Origin: Caldilineaceae bacterium
Lineage (GTDB): Bacteria > Chloroflexota > Anaerolineae > Caldilineales > Caldilineaceae
Reading direction: 5' to 3'
NCBI GenBank assembly: GCA_018003515.1
Contig: JAGNDO010000030.1
Location: 1-58,545, forward strand
DNA: 58,545 nucleotides
Shown: piece after piece, positions 43,901-51,667 of the stretch
Position numbering within the stretch: position 1 is the first letter of the stretch
How the letters are laid out: every line of letters starts with the position of its first letter
The notes under the pieces: model-generated
Database searches by the model: none
Told to the model about the DNA's origin: nothing
Seen by the model: only the letters and a program-made list of their open reading frames with translations
Translations under genes and position numbers: made by a program

Positions 43901-44726
43901 CAAGAGCGGCCAGGGCGCGGTGGATCTCTACGCCATGTGGCCGGACGCTACTCATCTTAAACGGTTGACGAACAGCCCGGAAATAGTGGAAATGGAGGCG
44001 GTGGGCTCGCCGGATGGCCGCTGGATCGCCTTCACCCGCTGGTCGGCGGAACAGGGCTTCTTCAAGCTGTGGGTGATGAGCCGGGATGGCTTTGCCGCCC
44101 ACGCCCTGACCACGGGCAGCCACACGGACGGCGGCCCCACCTGGTCGCCAGATGGCACCAAGCTGGCCTTCGCCTCGGACCGGGACGGGGACATGGAGAT
44201 CTATGTGATGGCCCTGGGGCCGGGCATGACCGCGGGGGCGGTGACCCAATTGACCCACAATGCTGACTTCGACTACGCGCCGGATTGGGGATGGGCCAAC
44301 AACCGCATCGTCTTTCAATCCAACCGGGTGGGGCCAAACTCGGAGATCTTCGACATGCGGGCGGATGGCACGGATGTGCGTCGGTTGACGGTCAACATCA
44401 ACGGCGACGCGGACCCGGCTTGGTCTACCGATGGAACCCAAATCGTCTTCTGGGGAACGCGGGGGCAGCAGACCCTTCACATCATGAACGCGGACGGATC
44501 GAATATCCAGGTGCTGGTTCCCCAAATCCCATACCGACCCAATAGCCCGGCGTGGGGTCCGCCGGGACCGCAGGCCGGGGCCATCGTCTTCAGCGGCTAC
44601 CGCCCGGACAGCGGCTTCAGCGAGATCTACCGGGTCCAGCCCAACGGCGCGCAGATCCGGCTGATGACGCTGAATGAGGCGGAGTGGGATTACGGTCCCC
44701 GGTGGCTGCCGGGGCGGGGGTGGTGA
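40926..44726 (+). CDS. Very large surface protein with four beta-propeller-like and jelly-roll modules
   Basis: This 1266-residue protein begins with a signal anchor (about 13-36). Residues 43-400 look like a sortilin/BNR-type propeller (repeats SPDYDRDNTLFAV, SPNFAADRTLF, STDGGETW). A Thr/Pro linker (about 415-475) leads to a jelly-roll module starting CYAGFANPGFENDEGW (about 480-660), similar to those in the protein at 15415. After another linker, a YVTN-type propeller spans about 690-985 (LYVALHGEDHSG, VIDVENNQIVGTIGL), then a TolB/PD40 propeller (about 990-1260; WSPDGTKLAFASDRDGDMEIYVM). The function is probably glycan binding or cell-surface interaction; it has no recognised enzyme domain. 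A perfect AAGGAGGATCT lies before ATG 40926. Confidence 0.85.
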   Translation: MFPHSRWFRSVRWPFWLIAAVALGLGLLLFQLSGSISASSVGVGGDPAYPDPFWRAGTLGDVAVVDMAASPDYDRDNTLFAVTADKLYRTQDRGNHWWALPVGLVWQGERFGRIVLSPGYAVDMTLFATYFTPDTNTTTILQAWNRGDIWLRVGSLADEVRVMRLSPAFNQDHTIFALSGAGMELWRSTDAGQNWSAFPFVAGDVFNATDLVVSPNFAADRTLFVTGLGGVSRSTDGGETWVAQNRMGPTYAAAISPDFATDGTVWESYRLMEGIGDGTPESGVIRTLDRGTNWALTSAGLPDSYEPFPRSLAVSPNFAADQTIFAAYGGQIVSTPERGLFRSGDGGSSWTDLGAVPGNLDINQIVVTHSARTGLTVHLATAHGVWHYGDPVDRLWLRAFLPQLLRLWPLPTPTSTATQTPTQTPTSATPTGTWTATPSSTPTATRTLTPMLTATPSSTLTATPSSTPTSTPTGQPPISCYAGFANPGFENDEGWEIRTNPALAAYVTSPVHGGSRSLRTGIGADGANVASYSPVQQAVSFPAGLASAQLRFWRYSVWGDGAVNGPVPDMADLPRTLAELDGAAPDVTDYFYVIAILPDNSIDYLLVERVNSATWREGVVNLDVSRYGGKQMRFQFGTYNNGTGGISRTFVDDAAISLCSPTATVTPTFTPTSTPIPVTTPVGWPTPHLLTTMSFADKSRPVGLTVSGDGTELYVALHGEDHSGRAVAVVGMGPWQVTKVITYAQSAAGPNQVARLPNGKLVVSNRQTDNASVVDVGSGSAVATIPANLLPNGVAVAGGYGYIANFGNDTVTVFDPATYGVIRTLYNVGHQPSLFAADPAGNDVFLSAYGSDEVIHLRDGNVVGRWQTVKAPYGLAYDPAGKRLYAANRGTAHTVTVIDVENNQIVGTIGLDKEPFVLAVNPDSGHLFIACGMEVKVYRARDWSPVTVIPVAVGAEEGIVADSIMDRVYVTSRDSNVLSVIQDAWQPEVIFTKSGQGAVDLYAMWPDATHLKRLTNSPEIVEMEAVGSPDGRWIAFTRWSAEQGFFKLWVMSRDGFAAHALTTGSHTDGGPTWSPDGTKLAFASDRDGDMEIYVMALGPGMTAGAVTQLTHNADFDYAPDWGWANNRIVFQSNRVGPNSEIFDMRADGTDVRRLTVNINGDADPAWSTDGTQIVFWGTRGQQTLHIMNADGSNIQVLVPQIPYRPNSPAWGPPGPQAGAIVFSGYRPDSGFSEIYRVQPNGAQIRLMTLNEAEWDYGPRWLPGRGW

Positions 44727-44812
44727 AAGGGCTGTGGGGGTGAAGGGGTGAAGGGGTGAGGGGCTGTGGGGGTGAAGGGGTGAGCGGGTGAGCGGGTGAG
44801 GGGGTGAAGAAG
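44727..44812. repeat. GGGGTGAAGGGGTGAG low-complexity repeat
   Basis: About eight GGGTGAAG/GGGTGAGC units follow the stop of the large surface protein gene. The same word family precedes the helicase at 25027-25136. Confidence 0.85.
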
Positions 44813-44872
44813 GGTAGCGTAGGTTGAGTAGCCCGACATACCTCCGACCCGGTTCTTGACGCTTGGAGCGAG

Positions 44873-44934
44873 GGCGTATCGAAACCGCAGCGGGTTGACC
44901 TGTTTTGGTCAACCCGCTGCGGTTTCGATACGCC
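44873..44934. terminator. 28-bp perfect palindrome between convergent genes
   Basis: GGCGTATCGAAACCGCAGCG with the following GGTTGACC (44873-44900) is perfectly complementary to 44907-44934, with a six-base loop (TGTTTT). It lies between two converging genes and could end transcription from both sides, although T tracts are lacking, so it may also be a repeat family member. Confidence 0.6.
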
Positions 44935-44973
44935 GCCGACATCGTGAATGGTTAGTGGAGATTTCGGCGGCGG

Positions 44974-46704
44974 CTACTCAACCTGCGCTGGTCGCGGGGA
45001 ACGAAATCGTTTCCAGACAAAAAACAGCACGGCACCGATAATGAGTACGCCGCCCAAAAGCCAGGGCAGAAAGTTCCGCTGGGGACCATAGAGGATCTCT
45101 CGCTGGGCTTGACGGTCTGCGTCGGTGAGGGGGTAGGCCAGGGTGATGCGCCGGTTGGCCGGGACGCGGTCGAAGTTCTGCTGCGTGCCGTCCGGCCAGC
45201 GGATGTGGAGGGTGGAAATCGTGGCGTCCCCCAACCCAAAGTGCAGCCACAGACTATCCCCCGCACCCAGGCTGGAGCCGTTTTTGACTTCCTGCATTTG
45301 GGTGCGGCCTGTGGAGTCGGTCAGGGTGACCCGGGTGCCCACGCCGTCCCGGTTGACCGGGGCCAACGCCGGGTCTGGGCTGCCCACCATGCGAAGCGAA
45401 AGCCAGCCGTTGGCCGGGCCGTAAGTCCCCAGGTTTTGGTAGAGTTTGTAGCCCTCGTCGTAGTTGCCCACCACCATTTCCACAAAGCCGTCGTTGTTCC
45501 AGTCCGCTGCGGCCACGCCGACCGTGTGGTCCGGGTCGTCCGCGCCGTTGTCCAGCACCCGGCGGAAGGTGCCATCGCCCTGGTTTTCGTAGAGGGGATT
45601 GGCCGGGCTGCCCCGAGAGGTCATGTCCTCCAGGGCCAGGTAGATGTCCTGCCAGCCGTCATTGTTGAAATCGAAGAAGACCGTGCCCCAACCCACGGCC
45701 CCTGGGTCCACCTCAACCCCGGCGTCCGCGGCCACGTTTTTGAAGGTGCCGTCCCCCTGGTTTTGCAGCAGGGTCATCACCCCCACGTTGGAAAAGTAGA
45801 AGTCAAAATCCCCGTCATTGTCATAGTCCGCCGTGCCCAAGCCCATGCCCATGACATAGGTGTTGGCCCCGGCCTCCTTGGCCACCTGGGTGAAGCACCA
45901 CCCCTCGCAGCCCGACCCATCGTTGCGCCACAACATATTGCCCACGGGGTTGATGAACTCGTCGTTGACCAAATAGATGTCCAGATCGCCGTCGTTGTCG
46001 TAGTCCACCCAGGTGGCCACAAAGCCCGCGCCCGTGGTGCTGCCGCCCCCTTCCAACAGCCCGGTGACGTCGGTGAAGTTGCCGTCGCCGTTGTTGTGGT
46101 AAAGCCGGTCCCGGTCCCCCAGGCTGGGATGGCCGCACAGGGGTTCGCATGACCAGTTGGCCACATAGAGATCCAGCCAGCCGTCCCCATCATAGTCGGC
46201 CCAGGAGGCGGTGCGCCCGTCGCCGGTGTCGCCGATGCCGGCCTGGACGGTCACGTTTGTGAAGCCCTGGCCCTGCTCGTTGTGATAGAGCACGTTGGCC
46301 CCATAGCTGAGCACGTAGAGGTCCGGCCAGCCGTCGTTGTCGTAGTCGGCAAAGCTGGCCCCCTGGCTGACCGCGCCGGGCAAGTTGACGCTGGCGGAGA
46401 GGGGCGAAAGGCCAAAGGTGCCATCGCCGTTGTTGTGGTATAGGGCGTTGGGGCCGGCGGTGTCGGTGACATAGAGATCCAGCCAGCCGTCGTTGTCATA
46501 GTCGCCCCAAGCCTGGCCCACGGCCTTTTTGGTGCCTTCCCGGTGCAAGGTGATGCCCGCGGCCTTGCTCATGTCCCGGAAGACCGGGCCGCTTTCTGGT
46601 TCCTGCTGGGCAGAAACGGTTGTCGTCGCCACCAGGGCCAAGACCATCAAAAGCCCCGCTATGATCCTCAAAGGTCTATACCACATCGGGTTCTTCCTTT
46701 TCAT
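44974..46704 (-). CDS. CRTAC1-family FG-GAP/VCBS protein with ASPIC/UnbV domain
   Basis: This 576-residue protein is exported via a signal peptide (about 10-32) and contains about seven FG-GAP/VCBS calcium-binding propeller repeats, each with DYDNDGWLDLYV-type D-x-D-x-D-G loops. Residues 420-520 form an ASPIC/UnbV domain (GVGTRVTLTDSTG, then LHIRWPDGTQQNF). A C-terminal helix (about 545-563, LLGGVLIIGAVLFFVW) anchors it. Its role is unknown; homologues bind at cell surfaces. ATG 46704 overlaps the CoA-transferase stop by four bases; an ATG at 46686 with a better AGGAAG ribosome-binding site is also possible. Confidence 0.88.
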   Translation of the reverse strand: MKRKNPMWYRPLRIIAGLLMVLALVATTTVSAQQEPESGPVFRDMSKAAGITLHREGTKKAVGQAWGDYDNDGWLDLYVTDTAGPNALYHNNGDGTFGLSPLSASVNLPGAVSQGASFADYDNDGWPDLYVLSYGANVLYHNEQGQGFTNVTVQAGIGDTGDGRTASWADYDGDGWLDLYVANWSCEPLCGHPSLGDRDRLYHNNGDGNFTDVTGLLEGGGSTTGAGFVATWVDYDNDGDLDIYLVNDEFINPVGNMLWRNDGSGCEGWCFTQVAKEAGANTYVMGMGLGTADYDNDGDFDFYFSNVGVMTLLQNQGDGTFKNVAADAGVEVDPGAVGWGTVFFDFNNDGWQDIYLALEDMTSRGSPANPLYENQGDGTFRRVLDNGADDPDHTVGVAAADWNNDGFVEMVVGNYDEGYKLYQNLGTYGPANGWLSLRMVGSPDPALAPVNRDGVGTRVTLTDSTGRTQMQEVKNGSSLGAGDSLWLHFGLGDATISTLHIRWPDGTQQNFDRVPANRRITLAYPLTDADRQAQREILYGPQRNFLPWLLGGVLIIGAVLFFVWKRFRSPRPAQVE

Positions 46705-47969
46705 AAAACCTGCACAATTCCGTCTGACACCAGCGCCTGGATCTGTGCTTCATTGTACCCCAACTCGGCCAAAATCTCCGCGGAATGTTCGCCCAGCCGG
46801 GGCGGATGGCGGCGGATGGTGGGCGGCGCGGTGGGGATGGTGAGGGGGCTGGCGACCACCGAGACACTGCCCAGGGTGGGGTGAGAAATTTCCTGGCGCA
46901 TGGCCCGGTGCTGGACTTGGGGATTCTCGAAGACCCGATCCACCGGGTTGATGGGGGCGGCGGGCACGTCCGCTGCCTGGCAAGCGGCCAGCCAGTGGGC
47001 CGCGGGCTGGGTGCGGAAGAGGGCGGTCAGCAGATCGACCAAGGCGTCCCGGTGCTGCACCCGATCCGGGTTGGTGGCAAAGCGGGGATCGTCGGCTAGG
47101 TGTGGGCGGTCGATCACCCGGCGGCACAGACGTTGAAACTGGCCGTCGCTGCCCACGGCCAGCACCCACCACTCGTCCGCGCTGGGGAAGGCGCTGTAGG
47201 GCACGATGTTGGCGTGGTCGTTGCCGAAGCGTGCGGGCCGCTGACCGGAGACCAGGAAGTTGCCCGCCACGTTGGCCAACATGGCCACCTGGCTGTCCAA
47301 CAGGCTGATGTCTATGCGCTGGGCCTGGGGTTTTCGGCCCTGGGCCACGGCCCGTTCGCGAGCAAAGAGGGCGGCCAAGATGGCCTGGGCCGTGTTCTGC
47401 CCGGCGAAGAGGTCGGCAATCGCCACGCCCACCTTCATGGGCGGCCCATCCGCCGGGCCGGTGATGGACATGAGTCCGCCCACGGCTTGGATGGCGTAGT
47501 CGTAACCGGGGCGGGCGGCCCACGGTCCCTCCTGCCCATAGCCGGTGATGGAGGCGTAGATCAGCGCCGGATTGTCCTGGCGCAGACTGTCGAAATCCAG
47601 CCCCCACTCGGCCATCTTGCCCACGGTGAAGTTCTCCACCAGCACATCCGCCCGCCGGGCCAGATCCCGCACGATGGCCCGGCCCGCATCCGTGCGCAGA
47701 TCCAGGGCCAGGCTGCGCTTGTTGCGGTTGACGCACAGATAGTAGGCCGATTGGCTCTCTCCTTTTTCGCTTTGGGCGAAAGGCGGTCCCCACTGCCGGG
47801 TGCCGTCCCCGGTCCCCGGCTGCTCGATCTTGATCACCTCCGCGCCCAGGTCACCCAGGGTCATGGTGCAATAGGGGCCGGCCAGGATGCGGGTGAGGTC
47901 GAGGATGGTGATGCCGTGGAGGAGGGGTTGGGCGATTTGTTGATTTGTTGATTGGGGTGCTTGGGGCAT
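46701..47969 (-). CDS. Class III CoA-transferase (CaiB/BaiF family)
   Basis: This 422-residue enzyme transfers CoA between carboxylic acids. The N-terminal ITILDLTRILAGPYCTMTLGDLGAEVIKIEQPG is the CaiB signature, followed by VNRNKRSLALDLR and the active-site region PGYDYAIQAVGGLMS, whose Asp is the catalytic acyl carrier. The C-terminal half reaches the usual length, with HPTLGSVSVVASP near the end. The first 15 residues (STNQQIAQP) are encoded by a low-complexity word. It is translationally coupled to the FG-GAP gene. The acyl substrate is unknown. Confidence 0.92.
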   Translation of the reverse strand: MPQAPQSTNQQIAQPLLHGITILDLTRILAGPYCTMTLGDLGAEVIKIEQPGTGDGTRQWGPPFAQSEKGESQSAYYLCVNRNKRSLALDLRTDAGRAIVRDLARRADVLVENFTVGKMAEWGLDFDSLRQDNPALIYASITGYGQEGPWAARPGYDYAIQAVGGLMSITGPADGPPMKVGVAIADLFAGQNTAQAILAALFARERAVAQGRKPQAQRIDISLLDSQVAMLANVAGNFLVSGQRPARFGNDHANIVPYSAFPSADEWWVLAVGSDGQFQRLCRRVIDRPHLADDPRFATNPDRVQHRDALVDLLTALFRTQPAAHWLAACQAADVPAAPINPVDRVFENPQVQHRAMRQEISHPTLGSVSVVASPLTIPTAPPTIRRHPPRLGEHSAEILAELGYNEAQIQALVSDGIVQVL

Positions 47970-47989
47970 AGGGTGGTTGCCTTGGGGCT

Positions 47990-48196
47990 TTACGCCGGGG
48001 CGGATTCGTGGGGGCGGTGCATGAGTTGCTGAATGTCTTTGGCTTGGGTCATGATCTCCAGTGCCGAATGCAACACGGCTGAATCCCCATCTTCGGCATA
48101 GTCGGCGAATAGCTCGGTCAGAAAGTCGTCGATCTCATCGGGGTGCTGGAAGAAGTATTCGGCTGTTACTGTTGTGAGTGTTCGGTAGTTTGGCAC
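47990..48196 (-). CDS. Small protein, possible addiction-module antidote fragment
   Basis: This 68-residue protein starts at GTG 48196 with AAGGGAG upstream. Its HPDEIDDFLTELFADYAEDGD and SALEIMTQAKDIQQLM helices faintly resemble the N-terminal part of HigA-type antidotes, but the DNA-binding helix-turn-helix that should follow is absent. No toxin gene is adjacent. I cannot assign a function with confidence. Confidence 0.5.
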   Translation of the reverse strand: MPNYRTLTTVTAEYFFQHPDEIDDFLTELFADYAEDGDSAVLHSALEIMTQAKDIQQLMHRPHESAPA

Positions 48197-48254
48197 GTCG
48201 AAACCACTCCCTTCAGATCAATGGTTGTTTGGCATTGTGCAACAAACAGTTCTC

Positions 48255-48908
48255 TCAAAGAAACAACTGGTCATGGGTTTGCAGCAGCTTCGGCTGATCG
48301 TCGGCGATGTTCAGAACATCTCGCAGAGCGGCCTGGATGTCAATGGCGGCCTGTTCCGTGTCAACCTCGTGGATGATGCGGATCTGCCTGCCGTCTCTTG
48401 TGTGGACGTAGACGGGGAAAATAGAGAAAAAGGAGCTCCAACCAGCGAAAAAGTTCTCTTTACGATACGTAACATTTCGAACACTGCCAATATTCCGCGC
48501 CCGATCTCGAAACGCGGGGAGGGGACGGTGATACACTTTTAGGTTTCCGGTCTTGAATACGACAATAACGGTCTGGTTGTAGAATCCCGTCAATATACTG
48601 TAGGTCATTAGAACAACAAAACTGACCATAATCAACACCGCAAACCAAGACTGAGAAAGATCTGTAGACCAGGCAAATCTCCATGTCAAGCTGATGATCC
48701 ATGTAAGCAAGCCGAGATACGTGAGCAAAGCGAATGCAGACCAATAGTGACGACTATGCAGCCAGCGATAGGTGATGAGCTTGCCCTCAGTGAGGTCCGT
48801 GATACGCAATTTCGTGGGTCGAATCTTCGGAACGTAGTAGAGACGATCAAATTGCCAACCGAGTAAGTATAGTGCCGCAATCGCCAACAATACATAGACA
48901 AAGATCAT
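48255..48908 (-). CDS. Hypothetical membrane protein
   Basis: This 217-residue protein has a first transmembrane helix (about 2-20) and two more helices around residues 58-75 and 88-110. The rest is a soluble alpha/beta domain (GNLKVYHRPLPAFRDRA and TRDGRQIRIIHEVDTEQAAID), possibly a PH-like domain. It has a lower GC content than its neighbours, which could reflect recent transfer. A TATAAT hexamer on the minus strand (48980-48985) could serve as its promoter. No family recognised. Confidence 0.65.
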   Translation of the reverse strand: MIFVYVLLAIAALYLLGWQFDRLYYVPKIRPTKLRITDLTEGKLITYRWLHSRHYWSAFALLTYLGLLTWIISLTWRFAWSTDLSQSWFAVLIMVSFVVLMTYSILTGFYNQTVIVVFKTGNLKVYHRPLPAFRDRARNIGSVRNVTYRKENFFAGWSSFFSIFPVYVHTRDGRQIRIIHEVDTEQAAIDIQAALRDVLNIADDQPKLLQTHDQLFL

Positions 48909-48980
48909 ATGGGGATTCCGCCTCAGATTGGATTCTAAAATTCATCAAGTATCAATTTCATCACAGCGGCCAATCCAGCA

Positions 48981-49271
48981 TTATACATAAACCACTTCCT
49001 CTTCAATCCGCTGTTTGAGAAAACTGTTCATGCGCGGACGAGAGCGCACGATGTCCACCGGGCGGTCCAATAGTTCTTCCAATTCCTGTTTGATGCCGAT
49101 TAGACTAAACAGATCTGGACGCAGCAGTTCGACCACCACATCCACATCGCTGCGATCCGTGGCGCTGTCCCGTGCGGTGGAGCCAAAGATGCCGATGCGG
49201 ACGATGCCAAATTCATTCTGCTTGGCCGCTCGAAATTGGGTTAGGATGTCCAAAACGTCTTGTCGTGGCAT
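48981..49271 (-). CDS. MNT-type minimal nucleotidyltransferase
   Basis: This 96-residue protein is a minimal nucleotidyltransferase: IGIFGSTARDSATDRSDVDVVVE has the GS motif and the DxD metal site. MNT proteins are normally paired with HEPN toxins, which they silence by adding AMP. The gene before it on the same strand (49302-49511) is a small antitoxin-like gene, and after it comes a membrane protein, with no HEPN gene visible in the expected position. It may be a solitary MNT antitoxin. Confidence 0.85.
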   Translation of the reverse strand: MPRQDVLDILTQFRAAKQNEFGIVRIGIFGSTARDSATDRSDVDVVVELLRPDLFSLIGIKQELEELLDRPVDIVRSRPRMNSFLKQRIEEEVVYV

Positions 49272-49301
49272 GGTTTTCTCTATTCTACAACGGTCCTATT
49301 C

Positions 49302-49511
49302 TTACGGGGAGGTGAAACTGGTCAACTCCTCATCCGAATTGTAATCTGCCAACAGCAGAGCCGCGGCTTCGGCCAGCGGCAAATGCTCCCCATTCACTTT
49401 TTGCGAGCGGCGAATGGTTGTCTCCAGAACCCCCAAAGCCGCCCGCAAGGTTTCCAACTGTTGATCGATGGAAAGCCCTTTGAATCCCTGCAAAAACTCC
49501 ATTTGAGTCAT
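49302..49511 (-). CDS. Small antitoxin-like protein upstream of MNT
   Basis: This 69-residue protein has a good ribosome-binding site (GAGGAGG) and starts 30 bases before the MNT gene on the same strand. The C-terminal AAALLLADYNSDEELTSFTSP resembles the tail of short antitoxins found with PIN or MazF-like toxins in Chloroflexi and cyanobacteria, but no such toxin follows, only MNT. The function is not established. Confidence 0.6.
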   Translation of the reverse strand: MTQMEFLQGFKGLSIDQQLETLRAALGVLETTIRRSQKVNGEHLPLAEAAALLLADYNSDEELTSFTSP

Positions 49512-49616
49512 ATCGCCTCCTCAATTCCACACATTCCCACACAACTTCCTGCCCCCATTATAGCAGAAAAGCCAGGCAACCCACACCCGGCCTTTTCTCC
49601 CCCAATCCCCAATCCA

Positions 49617-51146
49617 CTACTTCTTCCCCACCCGCTCCAACGCCCCCGCCACCTTGGGCGGAATGGATCGAGTGTGTTGTTTTAGGAAATCAAGCAACTT
49701 GGCCGCGGTCAGCCCTTCGGCCTCGGCCCGAGCCAGGCTGCGCTGGGTGATCTGGTAGACGTAGCGGGGATAGCTGGCCTGCCACTGGGTGAAGCGCTCG
49801 GCCCGGAAGCGGTCGTAGAGGGGGGTATCTTCGGGCAGGGTGATGGTGAAGTCTTCGCCCACCAGATAGGGATGCCGGGGCGTTTCGTAGGGCGGCACCG
49901 CGTCCTGGCCCAGCCAGTGCAGGCCCCACGGGGTGAGGCAGATCTGCATGTCGTCCCCACCGGAGGGCTCGGCCAGGTCCATGACCCGCAGCCAGTGCAG
50001 GGGGCCGGCAAAGAGAAAGCGCAGGAGCGCGCCCTCCACATCGCCCCAGTGCTCGAAACCTTTGAGGAACTCGTTCGTAGAGGTGCTGCGGATGTACCAG
50101 GTATCGTAGCGGCCCGTGGGACGCTGAAAATCCGGCTCGGTTTCCAAGATGGCCCGGATCACGTCGGACTGGTTGTACCAAATGCCCGGTTGAAGCTGGC
50201 CCAACAGGCGCAAAATGGCCTCACGGGACTGGGTGGGATCGTTGCGCCAACTGCCCGATTCCACACACTCCAAGGCCGGGGTGCGGCAGAGATCGTTCCA
50301 CTCCCCCGACTGCCGCCAGGCTTCCCACAGGCTGAAGCGCTGTTCGGGCCGGGTCTGTTCCAAAAAGGCCCGCACCCGGTTGCCGGTCAACTGCACAATG
50401 GCCTCACCGTCCTTGTTTTTGCCCGGTTTCAGCCAGTCCAATTGCTTGGCCAGATGCAGGAGTAGCTCCAGCCGCACCTGAAATTCCGGCGTGTCCAGGT
50501 AGGGCAGGCGGAAGCGCTCCACCAGCCGGGCCACGTCCTCCGGGTGGGGACCGCTGACGGTGAGGCGCAGTTCGTCCGTGTGCAGAAAGCCCAGCAGGGT
50601 GCCGGCGTCTTCCAGCAGGCCATCATCCGCCGCCAAGAGGCGAGAAGCCGGGGGCGGCGGGGCGGGCATCACCGGCAGACCGCCTTCGATGGCCGCTTTG
50701 GCCGGTTGAGGCAGCCAGGGCAGCACGTCCGACGGGATGTAAATAATGGTTTGGGCCTGTTGTCCGGCTCCCTTGTAGCCCCGGCCCAGCAGACCGTAAT
50801 AATAGAGCATCTCAGCCACGCTCTCCGGGTGAAACCAGGGGGTCTCGCGTTCCAGCTTGGCCGGGCCCATCTGGCGGATGCCGCCAAACTCCCGCATGAA
50901 TTGGGCCTCCCCCACCTCGCCGGCGGCCTCCATCAGGGCGTCCAGGGCATCCTGGGCCTGGGGGTGGAAGTCTACGGCCTCTTGATAGGCCATCAAGATT
51001 GAGGTCGGCTCCGTGAGCTGGGCGGTGAGCAGGTCCATGGCCTGATGGCGGCTTTCGGCCCCGTCCAAAAAGGCCCCCCGCATTTCGGCCAGGACTTGGA
51101 GCAGGATATCGGGATAGTCGGCGAGCATTTGCGTGGTGGTTGGCAT
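49617..51146 (-). CDS. Uncharacterised protein, possibly winged-helix / helicase XPB-associated
   Basis: I do not recognise this 509-residue protein with certainty. It is soluble, acidic, mostly helical, with a central region (about 200-350) whose pattern of short helices, SGPHPEDVARLVERF and WYNQSDVIRAILETE, and late WGLHWLGQD recalls the helicase-XPB-associated winged-helix proteins of Actinobacteria. No catalytic motif is visible. The C-terminal KLLDFLKQHTRSIPPKVAGALERVGKK is basic. A nucleic-acid role is a guess. Confidence 0.6.
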   Translation of the reverse strand: MPTTTQMLADYPDILLQVLAEMRGAFLDGAESRHQAMDLLTAQLTEPTSILMAYQEAVDFHPQAQDALDALMEAAGEVGEAQFMREFGGIRQMGPAKLERETPWFHPESVAEMLYYYGLLGRGYKGAGQQAQTIIYIPSDVLPWLPQPAKAAIEGGLPVMPAPPPPASRLLAADDGLLEDAGTLLGFLHTDELRLTVSGPHPEDVARLVERFRLPYLDTPEFQVRLELLLHLAKQLDWLKPGKNKDGEAIVQLTGNRVRAFLEQTRPEQRFSLWEAWRQSGEWNDLCRTPALECVESGSWRNDPTQSREAILRLLGQLQPGIWYNQSDVIRAILETEPDFQRPTGRYDTWYIRSTSTNEFLKGFEHWGDVEGALLRFLFAGPLHWLRVMDLAEPSGGDDMQICLTPWGLHWLGQDAVPPYETPRHPYLVGEDFTITLPEDTPLYDRFRAERFTQWQASYPRYVYQITQRSLARAEAEGLTAAKLLDFLKQHTRSIPPKVAGALERVGKK

Positions 51147-51187
51147 AGGCTTGGATTTGGGCTTGAATATGAAGAATGGCCGCTTTG

Positions 51188-51216
51188 TTGTCAGCCCGGC
51201 AAAACTTGGTTATACT
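51188..51216 (+). promoter_or_regulatory. Sigma70-type promoter for the YkvA gene
   Basis: TTGTCA (51188-51193), a 17-base spacer and TATACT (51211-51216) lie about 40 bases before the YkvA start, in the gap to the divergent 509-residue gene. Confidence 0.7.
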
Positions 51217-51254
51217 GACAGCGGCAAGAATGAACTTTCAGAAGGAGAATGACT

Positions 51255-51641
51255 TTGAACAACAACTATGATGATGCAGTGCCCGGCGGTTGGAGCTTGC
51301 GGGAGATCATTCGGGATATCTGGGTGGCTTGGCGGCTGCTCTGGGATCCTCAGGTCTCGTCCCTGCTCAAGATCATGCTGCCCGTGCTAGCCCTGGCCTA
51401 TTGGCTCTCCCCGGTGGACCTGCTGCCCGGCTTGCCCTTTGATGACTTCGCCGTGATCCTGGTGGCCTCACGTCTCTTTGTCAACATGGTGCCCAAGGAT
51501 GCCTTGGCCCGTGCGCTCCACCCAGGGCCGGATGAAGGTCTTGCCGGCTGGGTTCGTCGTCAAACTGCTGCGAAATCCGGTTCAGCTGGGGGCGATGACG
51601 ATGTGGTGGACACCACTTGGCGGGTTATTGACGAAGAGTAA
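51255..51641 (+). CDS. YkvA/DUF1232 family membrane protein
   Basis: This 128-residue protein has the DUF1232 core (about 35-80): KIMLPVLALAYWLSPVDLLPGLPFDDFAVI, whose SPxDLLP is the family hallmark, with two hydrophobic segments. Function is unknown. An in-frame ATG sits at 51249, but the AGAAGGAG (51240-51247) lies only one base before it and seven before TTG 51255, so TTG is the likelier start. The next gene follows closely on the same strand. Confidence 0.85.
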   Translation: MNNNYDDAVPGGWSLREIIRDIWVAWRLLWDPQVSSLLKIMLPVLALAYWLSPVDLLPGLPFDDFAVILVASRLFVNMVPKDALARALHPGPDEGLAGWVRRQTAAKSGSAGGDDDVVDTTWRVIDEE

Positions 51642-51667
51642 ACGATCAAAGATTGAAGATTGGATCT

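Noticed and set aside
43263-44942. A 559-codon minus-strand open frame inside the large surface protein.
   Set aside because: It is an antisense shadow of a GC-rich gene; its protein has no domain and the plus-strand frame has strong propeller motifs.
45109-46152. A 347-codon plus-strand open frame opposite the FG-GAP gene.
   Set aside because: Antisense shadow; the minus-strand frame shows repeated calcium-binding loops.
48255-48908. Membrane gene as the HEPN partner of MNT.
   Set aside because: It has transmembrane helices and no RxxxxH HEPN motif; kept only as an untested partner in the findings.
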